The position numbers were made by a program, and so were the translations under genes. Below, one piece after another: positions 24,164 through 31,670 of a stretch of 47,074 bases of DNA. The number at the start of each line of letters is the position of its first letter. The stretch's first letter is position 1. The DNA is from an uncultured Eubacterium sp. (GTDB taxonomy: Bacteria; Bacillota; Clostridia; Lachnospirales; Lachnospiraceae), in the NCBI GenBank assembly GCA_947178105.1, contig CAMWXD010000032.1, positions 1-47,074 of the forward strand, written 5' to 3'. The notes under the pieces were generated by a model that had not been told where the DNA came from, did no database searches, and saw only the letters and a list, made by a program, of their open reading frames with translations.

Positions 24164-25039
24164 TTACGCTTCCCGCACATCCTTCATTTTTTGCAGGCAC
24201 AGGATCACCGCGCCGCCAATCACAAAAAACAACACGTTAAAGGTGCCCAAAGACAGCGCCGCCTGCGGCGTATCCAGCGTTTCCGGCCCTTTGATAACCG
24301 CATAGACAGACCCAAGCATCAGCCCGATAATCAGATAGATCGTCTGCGCGCGAAACCGCTCCAGCGCCTTTCGGATCAGCTTTACGACGCTGAATATCCC
24401 GACGAGCACGCCGCAGCCGAAAAGGAACACGGTCGGAAACGCTGCCAGGTCAAAGTGCAGGATATCTTTAATCGCCGTAATCACCGGCAGATACAGCCCC
24501 ATAATCAACAGCAGCGTAGAGCCGGAAATGCCAGGCAGCACCATCGCAGAAATCGCAATCGCCCCGGCTAAAAATACATAAACGCCGAGCTTTACGTCCA
24601 AATGCTCCAGGCTCATGCTGCTGCCGCCGGACACCGGGTTAAAATAGGTGATCGCACATACAAGCGCAGCACCCGCTGCGGTAAATAAAACCGCTCCCGG
24701 CTTTGAGGCAAGCGCTTCTTTTTCTTCTTTTGCCACGATCGGGATCGCCAGTAAAATAAATCCGATAAACATAGAGCTGATCGCATAAATATTCGATTCA
24801 AACACACTCGTCAGGACAAGGATTGCCAGCACCATCCCGCAAACCCATCCGATTCCAAGCTTGATTAAAAATAAGAGCGCGTTCTTTTTCTTCTCCAGGC
24901 TGCCGCGCAGCAGGTCATCGATCGACCCGATAAACTGGTCATAAAACCCAAGCAGAAACGCAATCGTCCCGCCGGACACCCCCGGCACGCTGTCTGCAAG
25001 CGCCATGCAAAATCCTCTGATAAATTGTATGATATACAT
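24164..25039 (-). CDS. DUF368 membrane protein (polyprenyl-phosphate translocase, PopT-type)
   Basis: This 291-aa protein with about eight membrane helices belongs to DUF368. Members of this family are established as undecaprenyl-phosphate translocases, which return the lipid carrier of cell-wall synthesis to the inner leaflet. The twin family motifs are present: ADSVPGVSGGTIAFLLGFYD near the N-terminus and AMVLPGISGSTLLLIMGLY at about 165-183. Length is typical. It follows hisC on the same strand with a 57-bp gap. A weak hairpin (AAAGTGC / GCACTTT at about 24113-24137) after the stop may be its terminator. Confidence 0.88.
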   Translation of the reverse strand: MYIIQFIRGFCMALADSVPGVSGGTIAFLLGFYDQFIGSIDDLLRGSLEKKKNALLFLIKLGIGWVCGMVLAILVLTSVFESNIYAISSMFIGFILLAIPIVAKEEKEALASKPGAVLFTAAGAALVCAITYFNPVSGGSSMSLEHLDVKLGVYVFLAGAIAISAMVLPGISGSTLLLIMGLYLPVITAIKDILHFDLAAFPTVFLFGCGVLVGIFSVVKLIRKALERFRAQTIYLIIGLMLGSVYAVIKGPETLDTPQAALSLGTFNVLFFVIGGAVILCLQKMKDVREA

Positions 25040-25096
25040 ATTTTCCCTCTTTCTGTTCCTTATTTTATTCGCCTTGCAACGCGAATGCGAATGCGG

Positions 25097-26161
25097 CTAT
25101 CCTCGTTTTTTGATATATGCACGCAGAAAATCCAGCAGGACGTCCATCTGCTCATCCGTACCGATCGTAATCCGCAGATAGTTGTCGATCCGCGGTTTTG
25201 CAAAGTAGCGCACATAAATATGCTCGCTTTTGAGCGCTTCAAACAGTTCCTTTGCCGGCACCTTCGGATGCGTCACAAACAAAAAATTGCTCTGGCTGTC
25301 GCCAAAGGCAAAGCCCAGGTTTCGAAACTCCTCTTTCACACGTTCTCTCGTTGTAATGATTTTATGAACCATTTTTCGGAAATATGCCTCGTCTTCCAGC
25401 GCCGCCACGCCTGCCGTAAGCGTAAGCTGGTTCATCGTATAAGAATTAAATGAAAATTTGACATCGTTTAAATACCGGATCAGCGTTTCTGAGCCAAACG
25501 CATATCCAATACGCATCCCGGCAAGCGCCCTGGATTTGGAAAACGTCTGTACAACGAGCAGGTTTTCATACCTGCCAAGCAGCGCCAGCGCAGAATCCCC
25601 TCCAAAATCGATATACGCCTCGTCTACAATCACAATCACATCCTCGTTTTGCTGTAAAATATGCTCAATCTCCGCAAGGCTTTGTTTCTCTCCAGTCGGC
25701 GCGTTTGGATTCGCAAATACGACGCCGCCGTTTGGTATTCCGTAATCCGCGCTGCATATGCGAAAATCCGCGTCCAGCGGGATTTTCTGATAAGGAATAT
25801 GCAAAAGGCTCGCCCATACATCATAAAAAGAATACGTAATATCCGGAAACAGGATCGGCTTTTCGGAATTAAAACATGTCAAAAATGCCATCGCCAGCAC
25901 ATCGTCAGAACCGACTCCGACAAACACCTGCTCCGGCTTTAACCGATACCGTTTTGCCAGCGCATCCACAAGCATCCTTGCATCTGGGTCTGGGTACAGG
26001 CGCAGCTTGTCCGCGTCAAAGGCATAAAGGCTTTCCATCACGCCTGGCGCGGGCGGGTATGGATTTTCATTCGTATTCAGCTTGATCATCCGCTGCTCGT
26101 TCGGCTGTTCCCCCGGCACATAAGGAACCACCTTTCGTATATTTGCTTCCCATGGTTTCAT
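25097..26161 (-). CDS. hisC: Histidinol-phosphate aminotransferase
   Basis: This 354-aa PLP enzyme converts imidazole acetol phosphate to histidinol phosphate. It opens PWEANIRKVVPYVPGEQP and has KLNTNENPYPP, the PLP region GVGSDDVLAMAF, FANPNAPTGEKQSL, DEAYIDFGG and the Schiff-base Lys in VVQTFSKSRALAGMRIGY; the C-terminal RITIGTDEQMD is also typical. ATG 26161 matches the family start, with GAGGATAAC upstream. No other his gene is near, as is common for hisC copies with broad aromatic substrate use. Confidence 0.95.
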   Translation of the reverse strand: MKPWEANIRKVVPYVPGEQPNEQRMIKLNTNENPYPPAPGVMESLYAFDADKLRLYPDPDARMLVDALAKRYRLKPEQVFVGVGSDDVLAMAFLTCFNSEKPILFPDITYSFYDVWASLLHIPYQKIPLDADFRICSADYGIPNGGVVFANPNAPTGEKQSLAEIEHILQQNEDVIVIVDEAYIDFGGDSALALLGRYENLLVVQTFSKSRALAGMRIGYAFGSETLIRYLNDVKFSFNSYTMNQLTLTAGVAALEDEAYFRKMVHKIITTRERVKEEFRNLGFAFGDSQSNFLFVTHPKVPAKELFEALKSEHIYVRYFAKPRIDNYLRITIGTDEQMDVLLDFLRAYIKKRG

Positions 26162-26187
26162 TATTCTGTTATCCTCTTTTCTAATAT

Positions 26188-26224
26188 AAAAATGTAGTAA
26201 TCTTACATAGATTACTACATTTTT
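26188..26224 (-). terminator. Terminator between the secreted unknown gene and hisC
   Basis: A 14-15-bp stem (AAAATGTAGTAATC / GATTACTACATTTT) with a 7-nt loop ends in T-rich sequence. It lies 50 bases after the stop of the gene at 26273. The flanking A and T runs allow function on both strands. Confidence 0.8.
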
Positions 26225-26272
26225 CTCGGAATGTAAACACACTTTATTTTAGGAAACGACAAACTGTTCTGG

Positions 26273-27295
26273 TTATGGCGCGATGGAAAATGACCTTTCC
26301 GGCTTTCCGTTTACCAGTCTGTATACCACTATCCTCTGCCTTAAAGAACCGCTGCCGCCGCAATATGCCACCATCTCAGATTTCCCGTCGCCATCCACAT
26401 CACAGGCCAGAAACTCTGGAAAATAACGGTACTCGCGCATTTCAAACTCTCCCGCCATATCAAAATAACACCGGAATTTTTTCCGTCTCCCGTTTTCCCC
26501 AAGCTGCACGCATTCTGCATAATCCTGATATGCTTCCCCTTCCGGCGGCTTGCCAAAAGAAATCCCGCTGCCGGATGGCCCGAACGCCTTGCTGCTGCGG
26601 GACACCTTTTGTATATTGGAAAAAACATCCAGTACCGCTGTTCCATTCTGAAACAGTGCAGATATGGTATACAAAGCTGCATTGCGGTTTTGCGGCAGCG
26701 CGCCTTTCTGATTTCTGCCATCGGACATCTGAACATGAGTCTCCGTACGGAAGGACATGTTGGAAGCGGTAACCAGTTCCATTTTTTCGCCGTTCCAGTC
26801 AAATGTAAAAGACTCTTTGATAACAACAGGGCTGTCAGCAGCATACTTTTTTAAATATTTCTTAAAATAATGATTCCAGTTAGATTTCTGCGGCTGTTTT
26901 CGCAAACTGTACGCCTGATATTTCACTGCATCTGGAAACAGCTCCCATCTGCCGCTGGTCATAACCCTGCAAGAATAATCCGGGTGCTTTCCCTTCCCAT
27001 ACAAGGCTTTACCTGCTTTTACATTATAAAAAAGTTTTTCTGCCGGAAGCGCTTGCTTGAAAAGTGTATCGTGCAATTTGCTGTATACATGGTTCTCCCC
27101 GTCTCCATTTAAAACCTGCCGTCCTTTCCAGATATAAGAAACCGGAAGCGCTTCCTGCATATCAGAAAACTGAATATATGTAATGGAATCTGCTTCATTT
27201 CCATTGCTTGCAGCAGCCCATGCCAGGTCTTTTGCAGAAATCCTGTATACAAACATAAATACAATCAAAACAAAAATTACAGTTCTATTTGTCAT
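26273..27295 (-). CDS. Secreted protein of unknown function with an Asp-rich loop
   Basis: This 340-aa protein begins with a hydrophobic export signal (VIFVLIVFMFVYRISA). No enzyme family is recognised. It has a KESFTFDWNGEKMEL segment in the middle and, near the C-terminus, CDVDGDGKSEMVAYCGGSG, an EF-hand/FG-GAP-like calcium-binding loop typical of beta-propeller repeats in exported proteins. Only one such loop is visible, so a full propeller is not indicated. It is a single-gene unit with its own predicted promoter (27352-27380) and terminator (26188-26224). AAGGAAG precedes ATG 27295. Confidence 0.7.
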   Translation of the reverse strand: MTNRTVIFVLIVFMFVYRISAKDLAWAAASNGNEADSITYIQFSDMQEALPVSYIWKGRQVLNGDGENHVYSKLHDTLFKQALPAEKLFYNVKAGKALYGKGKHPDYSCRVMTSGRWELFPDAVKYQAYSLRKQPQKSNWNHYFKKYLKKYAADSPVVIKESFTFDWNGEKMELVTASNMSFRTETHVQMSDGRNQKGALPQNRNAALYTISALFQNGTAVLDVFSNIQKVSRSSKAFGPSGSGISFGKPPEGEAYQDYAECVQLGENGRRKKFRCYFDMAGEFEMREYRYFPEFLACDVDGDGKSEMVAYCGGSGSLRQRIVVYRLVNGKPERSFSIAP

Positions 27296-27351
27296 TCTTA
27301 TCTTTTCTTCCTTTATAAATGTAAGTATATTTTGTTCCTTACTGTATGTTT

Positions 27352-27380
27352 ACATTACTATATATTTACAAAAATGTCAA
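27352..27380 (-). promoter_or_regulatory. Predicted promoter of the secreted unknown gene
   Basis: On the minus strand TTGACA (27375-27380) is 17 bases from TAATGT (27352-27357). The rest of 27381-27531 has no complete gene; a frame without a start codon (27377-27490) could be a remnant of a C-terminus ending in DERYSKLHY. Confidence 0.55.
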
Positions 27381-27531
27381 TAGTGTAATTTAGAATAACG
27401 CTCATCTTCAATATGCTTAAACTCCATTTCCTGATAATATTCAGATTTAGTAATTCCTCCATAAACAGTGCCCCTTTTCTTTCTATTTATTTACTCATGC
27501 GTTTGTCGTGTTTTTGAAAGCACTTTTACAA

Positions 27532-28779
27532 TCACCGCGCCCGCTTCCAGTACACCCTCGGCGCCAGCAAGACCGCCGCCGCAAACAGCACAATACATAC
27601 AAGCAGCACCGCATCCCCACTCCGCAGCACAACCCGCCCTATGGCAAACGTGCGCAGCGACCTCCCGTAAGAAAGCGGGTTGAATGCTGTCACAGGCTGC
27701 AATAAAACCAATCGCTGCAATACTGCACTGCCTCTCGTACCTGGCAGGCTGTCCGCCGCAGACGACACGGCAAGAAACAGCACTGTCAGTATCATCGAAA
27801 AAAACTTGTTCTTTGTACACGCATTCAAAAACGCCCCGACTGCTGTTACGCACAGAATCCCCGCCCATGCCACAATATAACTGTATAAAAAAAACTGCCA
27901 TACCTTCATCGGATACAGGCAAAAGAAAAACTGCCACATCATCTGCACCGAGCTGTCCGCGCCGCTGATCCCGCAGCAGGCAAAAATCAGCAGCATCTGC
28001 ACCGCAACGCAGGCAAACAGCACCATTGTCAGATAAAGAAATACCCCGCCCATTTTCCGGTATGCCATCCGATACATCGTTTTCTTTCCGCAGGGCAGCA
28101 AAATCAAGTCCATTCCGCATTCATTTTCGCAGGAAAACACCTGCCCTGACAGAACCACTGCATACAGCAAAAGTACATAAAAGAACAGATACGAAACCTT
28201 TAATAAAATCGCCCACTGTCCCAAAAATTCAAATCGGTAAGGCTGTTGCACCTTTGCCAGCATCCGGCTGGCACGGCCTTTTTCCGCCTTGCTGTACTGA
28301 AATCCGTCATATCCCCTCATTTTTTCATAGAGCTGTTTGGGGATGTTTTTATAAAAATCATCCGCACTGTACAGTTTTTGCAAAAGCGCCTCGCCAGATT
28401 CATGTTCCGGGACATAAGCGTATTCAAGCAAGATCCTCCAGCCGGGATATTTCCTGTCATAAGCATGTTGCGCCCTGTCAGCCTCTGTCTCCATTTTGCC
28501 GCCTGCCCCGCTGCCCGTTGTATCTGCAAGGCTATGGTAATACTGCAAAGACGCGTTCAGGTTTTCTACAGAAAGCTCCGCTGATATCTCCTCCATAGCC
28601 TTCCGTTCCATCCATACGCCCTCTCGCCCCTGGATATAAACCGCGCCGTCGTCCCCTGCCACCTCATACGTATAATCATGAATAAAAAACGCGCTCAGCA
28701 ATACGCTGCAAAACACTGCCGCAAGCAGCAGCCCAATGGACGCCCGCCTGCTGTAGATTTTTTGAAATTCCCGTATCAT
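27532..28779 (-). CDS. ABC transporter permease (second of the pair)
   Basis: This 415-aa protein has one N-terminal membrane helix (SIGLLLAAVFCSVLLSAFFI), a long extracellular stretch of about 160 residues and then about five more helices, as in ABC-2-type permeases of peptide or bacteriocin self-protection exporters. ATG 28779 overlaps the previous stop by 4 bp (ATGA); an upstream in-frame start would lie inside the previous gene. The fold and length match the partner permease, so the two likely form a heterodimer driven by the ATPase at 30017-30877. No terminator was clear after the stop. Confidence 0.82.
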   Translation of the reverse strand: MIREFQKIYSRRASIGLLLAAVFCSVLLSAFFIHDYTYEVAGDDGAVYIQGREGVWMERKAMEEISAELSVENLNASLQYYHSLADTTGSGAGGKMETEADRAQHAYDRKYPGWRILLEYAYVPEHESGEALLQKLYSADDFYKNIPKQLYEKMRGYDGFQYSKAEKGRASRMLAKVQQPYRFEFLGQWAILLKVSYLFFYVLLLYAVVLSGQVFSCENECGMDLILLPCGKKTMYRMAYRKMGGVFLYLTMVLFACVAVQMLLIFACCGISGADSSVQMMWQFFFCLYPMKVWQFFLYSYIVAWAGILCVTAVGAFLNACTKNKFFSMILTVLFLAVSSAADSLPGTRGSAVLQRLVLLQPVTAFNPLSYGRSLRTFAIGRVVLRSGDAVLLVCIVLFAAAVLLAPRVYWKRAR

Positions 28780-30020
28780 ACGATATTCCTCCTGTAGCGT
28801 GCACGCCTGTTGGTATGCCGCTGCACCTTCTTTCCTTCGTCTTTCCATATCCCCTTTTGCGCCAGATATACAGCGGCGCCTGCCAGCCCCACGGCAAGCA
28901 CTGCACTCATGGCAGGCACCGCATAGATCCCTGGTATCCCATTTCCCGGAAACGGATACAGAAACAGCGAATTGGCCGCCCCTTCCAGCAGCGCCGCATT
29001 GACCGGCAGCACCTGCACCAGCCTCATCACACTGTTTGGCAGCATTGTAAAATTACGCAGCAGCAGCGGCACAAACGTCACTGCCACGCCAAGCGCCAGA
29101 GCCGGCACCGGCTTTTGCAGCCATGCATCCAAAAGCGCCGTAAAAAACGCTGCTGCAAAGACGGCTAACAAGCCGGATACCATGCCAAGGATAAACACAT
29201 CCCGATAGCTAAGAGGTAAAATCGAAGTAAAATAAAGCGACTGTATCTGGCTGTCCCACGCAATCGGCGCACAGCTTCCAAAATAAATCACACAAAGGAC
29301 TGCCATAGACGCCAAATACTGCACGCCGGTAAAAACAGCAAGCGCTTGAGCCTTTCCCGCCATCATCCTGCCTACCGTCCCGCGCCCCATCGACCCGGCA
29401 ATCAAATGCATACGCACCGACTTTTCATAGGAAAACAGGCTTGCTCCATAGATGATTGCCGTCAGCAGATTGATAAGCACCGCAAACTGAAACGAGGTAT
29501 AAAAGTTTCTCCACGGATCCGACATTTCATTTTGAAAAGGCGTCTGCACTTTCTCTGCCCAGGCAAAAATATCCTCCATCTCCCGATCTGAAAAATGTTG
29601 TCCGTTTATGCTGATCCGCTGCCGGATCTGCGGTTTTCGGCGCGCATAAAAATCATCCGCACTTTCAAGCTCAAACAGCGTAAAATGCCCGTCCTGCGCC
29701 GCATATGCCTGATCCAGCAGGTTCCCGATTCCCGGATATTCGTCAAGCGCCTTTACATATGCCGACGATTCGTCCGGGCACAACTGGATATCCCAAAGCG
29801 CCTCATTTAATTTTTCCTCCGTAATATCTCCGCGCACCGACTCATATTTTTTGCGGTCATTTGCAAAAGCAGCCTTTCCTTTCAGATATTCGCCCGTCTT
29901 TGTCAGAGAACGGTTTGCACCCACGCCCACAATTCCCCATGCCGCACTAAGCGCCAGCACGATCAGCAGCGCACCCCTTACATGCATCTGCCGCACCAGT
30001 TTTCTCATTTCAAATATCAT
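28776..30020 (-). CDS. ABC transporter permease (first of the pair)
   Basis: This 414-aa protein has the same plan as its neighbour: an N-terminal helix (GALLIVLALSAAWGIVGVGA), a large external loop to about residue 170, and six further helices (for example FAVLINLLTAIIYGASLF and VFILGMVSGLLAVFAAAFF). The shared loop motif A-D-D-F-Y occurs in both permeases (ESADDFYARRK here, YSADDFYKNIP there), supporting common ancestry. It overlaps the ATPase gene by 4 bp and the second permease by 4 bp. The substrate is unknown. Confidence 0.82.
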   Translation of the reverse strand: MIFEMRKLVRQMHVRGALLIVLALSAAWGIVGVGANRSLTKTGEYLKGKAAFANDRKKYESVRGDITEEKLNEALWDIQLCPDESSAYVKALDEYPGIGNLLDQAYAAQDGHFTLFELESADDFYARRKPQIRQRISINGQHFSDREMEDIFAWAEKVQTPFQNEMSDPWRNFYTSFQFAVLINLLTAIIYGASLFSYEKSVRMHLIAGSMGRGTVGRMMAGKAQALAVFTGVQYLASMAVLCVIYFGSCAPIAWDSQIQSLYFTSILPLSYRDVFILGMVSGLLAVFAAAFFTALLDAWLQKPVPALALGVAVTFVPLLLRNFTMLPNSVMRLVQVLPVNAALLEGAANSLFLYPFPGNGIPGIYAVPAMSAVLAVGLAGAAVYLAQKGIWKDEGKKVQRHTNRRARYRRNIV

Positions 30021-30877
30021 ACTTCCTCCTGAAAACGAAAAATACTCAAATACACATCATTCAGCGTTGGCTGGATCTGGTACGCATCCGGCACCGGCTG
30101 TGTACCGACCACACGCGCTTTGATCATCCCGTGGTCGCTGTACGTCATAGAAACCGCCTGTCCGGCAAGCGCTTCATGCATCTGGCGCTCATTTGCAAAC
30201 GCGCATTCCCACACGTTCCCTTCCTGACGGCGCAGCAACGCTTCCTCTGTCCCCTGCTCCGCCACAATACCGTCCTTCATTACAAAAATCTCTCTGCAAA
30301 TAAATTCCAAATCCGACACGATATGCGTGGACAGCAAAATCGCCTGCTCGTTTCCGGCATCTGAAATATAATTTTTAAATCGGATCCGCTCCGTTGGGTC
30401 AAGCCCGGCAGTCGGCTCGTCCAGCAGCACCAGCTTCGGGTGAAACAAAAACGCCTGCGCCAGCCCCACACGCCGAAGCTGCCCGCCAGAGAGCGCCTTC
30501 AGCTTCTTTTTGTGCAAATCTGCCACGGCAAACAGCTCCATTTTTTCCTCAATCTCTCTTTGCACATCCTGCCTGTTCGCCTGGATCTTCATATTTGCCA
30601 TATATGTCAGAAATTCCCGCACTGTCATCGTCGGATACCCGATAAAATTTTGCGGCAGCACCCCAAGCAGCACTTCGTTCTGCCCAAGCTTTGGATACCA
30701 TACGCTTCCCTGGTAGTCCTGCGTATAGCCGCTGATAATCTTAAACAGCGTCGTCTTCCCTACGCCGTTTGCTCCCAAAAATCCATAAATCCCATATGAA
30801 AGCTCCATATCGATGCCTTTTAGCACCTTCTTCCTTCCGTAGGATTTGCGGATACGTTCTAATTTTAAACAAGCCAA
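30017..30877 (-). CDS. ABC transporter ATP-binding protein
   Basis: This 286-aa ATPase energises the two permeases that follow. Motifs: Walker A GANGVGKTT, signature LSGGQLRRVGLAQAF, Walker B KLVLLDEPTAGLDP and switch STHIVSDLEF. It is of the CcmA/BcrA class used by drug and bacteriocin exporters. The start is set at TTG 30877, with AAGGGAG placed about 8 nt upstream and family similarity (CLKLERIRKSYGRKKVLKGI) starting at once. The frame is open further upstream to 31018 but that part is hydrophobic and unlike the family. The three genes overlap stop-to-start and form one operon. Confidence 0.9.
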   Translation of the reverse strand: MACLKLERIRKSYGRKKVLKGIDMELSYGIYGFLGANGVGKTTLFKIISGYTQDYQGSVWYPKLGQNEVLLGVLPQNFIGYPTMTVREFLTYMANMKIQANRQDVQREIEEKMELFAVADLHKKKLKALSGGQLRRVGLAQAFLFHPKLVLLDEPTAGLDPTERIRFKNYISDAGNEQAILLSTHIVSDLEFICREIFVMKDGIVAEQGTEEALLRRQEGNVWECAFANERQMHEALAGQAVSMTYSDHGMIKARVVGTQPVPDAYQIQPTLNDVYLSIFRFQEEV

Positions 30878-31090
30878 TCGTCCTGCTCCCTTCCTGGTTG
30901 AATGTAAATAGTTGTCAAGATATCTTCTGTAAACGATCGATCTGATAGGTATAACAACCACAAGTGAGAAAAAGATAATATTTGCCAAATTTCTTTTTTG
31001 CCGATATTGAAAAATCATAGAAATCAGAAGTTTTTATAAAACAGACAAAATCTTAATAAGAAAATATAAGTGACAATAATTGAACTGCAA
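30878..31090. other. Upstream region of the ABC operon
   Basis: This A+T-rich stretch has no supported gene. A TTGACA on the minus strand (about 30913-30918) has no matching -10 at the right distance, so the ABC operon promoter is not located. The last 8 bases (31083-31090, AACTGCAA) are the left target duplication of the next element. Confidence 0.4.
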
Positions 31091-31231
31091 GTAACAGTTC
31101 AGCCCAGGACTTTGCACTTGCTGCAAAGTCCGTGAAAATATGTAAATTCTGCCAGTGGAATCTGCCCCTCGCCGCAGGCGATTTGGAATGGGCAGATTCC
31201 GTAACAGAGAAGCCGCAGGCTGAACTGTTAC
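31091..31231. mobile_element. MITE-like element, copy 2 (141 bp, 14-bp inverted ends, 8-bp target duplication)
   Basis: Perfect 14-bp inverted ends GTAACAGTTCAGCC (31091-31104) and GGCTGAACTGTTAC (31218-31231) are flanked by direct repeats AACTGCAA (31083-31090 and 31232-31239). The interior follows copy 1 part for part: hairpin 1 (GGACTTTGCA / TGCAAAGTCC), linker GTGAAAATATGTAAATTC, hairpin 2 (GGAATCTGCCC / GGGCAGATTCC, with an inner TCGCC / GGCGA stem), an internal GTAACAG copy of the end, and AGCC / GGCT. The linker and stem-loop bases agree with copy 1, while many stem positions differ in both arms at once. No open reading frame. Confidence 0.8.
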
Positions 31232-31249
31232 AACTGCAATGACATGTAT

Positions 31250-31264
31250 GATAAAAAGCTTGCA
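31250..31264. repeat. 15-bp direct repeat flanking the second small-toxin locus, left copy
   Basis: GATAAAAAGCTTGCA occurs here and again at 31586-31600, each followed two bases later by CCTAT. A hairpin with the stem AAAAGCCACC follows each copy (31355-31406 and 31608-31648), so the two flanks of the toxin locus appear to be related copies. Confidence 0.7.
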
Positions 31265-31288
31265 AACCTATTTCAAATATGCTATAGT
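31260..31288 (+). promoter_or_regulatory. Promoter of a small RNA convergent to the toxin gene
   Basis: TTGCAA (31260-31265) and TATAGT (31283-31288) are 17 bases apart. No coding sequence lies between it and the terminator at 31355-31406. Confidence 0.6.
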
Positions 31289-31294
31289 ACTGAT

Positions 31295-31408
31295 ATACAA
31301 AAAGAGCAACCGCCCATAGTATCCCATGGGGTACAAGGGGTTGACCTGTTTAAGATAGCAAAAGCCACCAAAACATCGTTCAAAATATCAGGGTGGCTTT
31401 TGCTATGT
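31295..31408 (+). ncRNA. Putative antitoxin RNA of the second type I-like locus
   Basis: A transcript of about 110 nt would run from the promoter at 31260-31288 to the strong terminator at 31355-31406. It converges on the toxin mRNA and overlaps its 3' end at the shared terminator, as RatA does with txpA in Bacillus. The RNA itself is inferred; only its promoter and terminator are seen. Confidence 0.5.
31355..31406. terminator. Shared terminator of toxin mRNA and convergent RNA
   Basis: A 15-bp stem (ATAGCAAAAGCCACC / GGTGGCTTTTGCTAT) lies 7 bases after the toxin stop. Both sides carry stretches that could act as release tracts. Confidence 0.75.
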
Positions 31409-31412
31409 AACT

Positions 31413-31517
31413 TTACTTACAAAACGTAAAAACGAATGTAAGCAATGCTAAAAGGAATATGCCAAATGTCAGCAATTCCATAAGAGAAATATTTTTCTTT
31501 TGTTTTCTCTTTTTCAT
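31413..31517 (-). CDS. Small holin-like/TxpA-type membrane toxin (34 aa)
   Basis: This 34-aa protein has a very basic head (MKKRKQKKN) and one hydrophobic helix (SLMELLTFGIFLLALLTFVF). The E-x-L-x-x-x-x-x-F-x-x-x-L-L-x-x-L pattern recalls the putative holin-like toxins (Hol_Tox) related to TxpA and BsrG. GGGGGTG precedes ATG 31517; an ATG two codons earlier (31523) is too close to it. A hairpin CATTCT / AGAATG lies just before the ribosome binding site. A candidate promoter on the minus strand has TTGCAT (31626-31631) and TATAGG (31603-31608) 17 bases apart and overlaps the galT terminator. Toxicity is inferred. Confidence 0.65.
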   Translation of the reverse strand: MKKRKQKKNISLMELLTFGIFLLALLTFVFTFCK

Positions 31518-31607
31518 AAGCATCACCCCCATTCTTGCTAGAATGAGGCCAACACACCCTATCACACAGTTGCTCTGCCCTGCCAGATAAAAAGCTTGCA
31601 GGCCTAT

Positions 31608-31648
31608 AAAAGCCACCCAAACACCATGCAAAGTATTTGGGTGGCTTT
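31608..31648 (-). terminator. Terminator of galKT
   Basis: A 13-14-bp stem (AAAGCCACCCAAA / TTTGGGTGGCTTT) 23 bases after the galT stop. It shares its stem sequence with the terminator at 31355-31406. Confidence 0.75.
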
Positions 31649-31670
31649 CAAATGAAAACTATTTCCCTTT

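Noticed and set aside
26188..26224. BlaI/CopY-type operator
   Set aside because: The dyad has A and T runs at its ends and lies directly after a stop codon, so a terminator explains it better.
30878..31018. Upstream extension of the ABC ATPase with a hydrophobic segment
   Set aside because: ABC ATPases begin at the conserved CLKLERIRKSYG region; the TTG at 30877 has a well-placed ribosome binding site.
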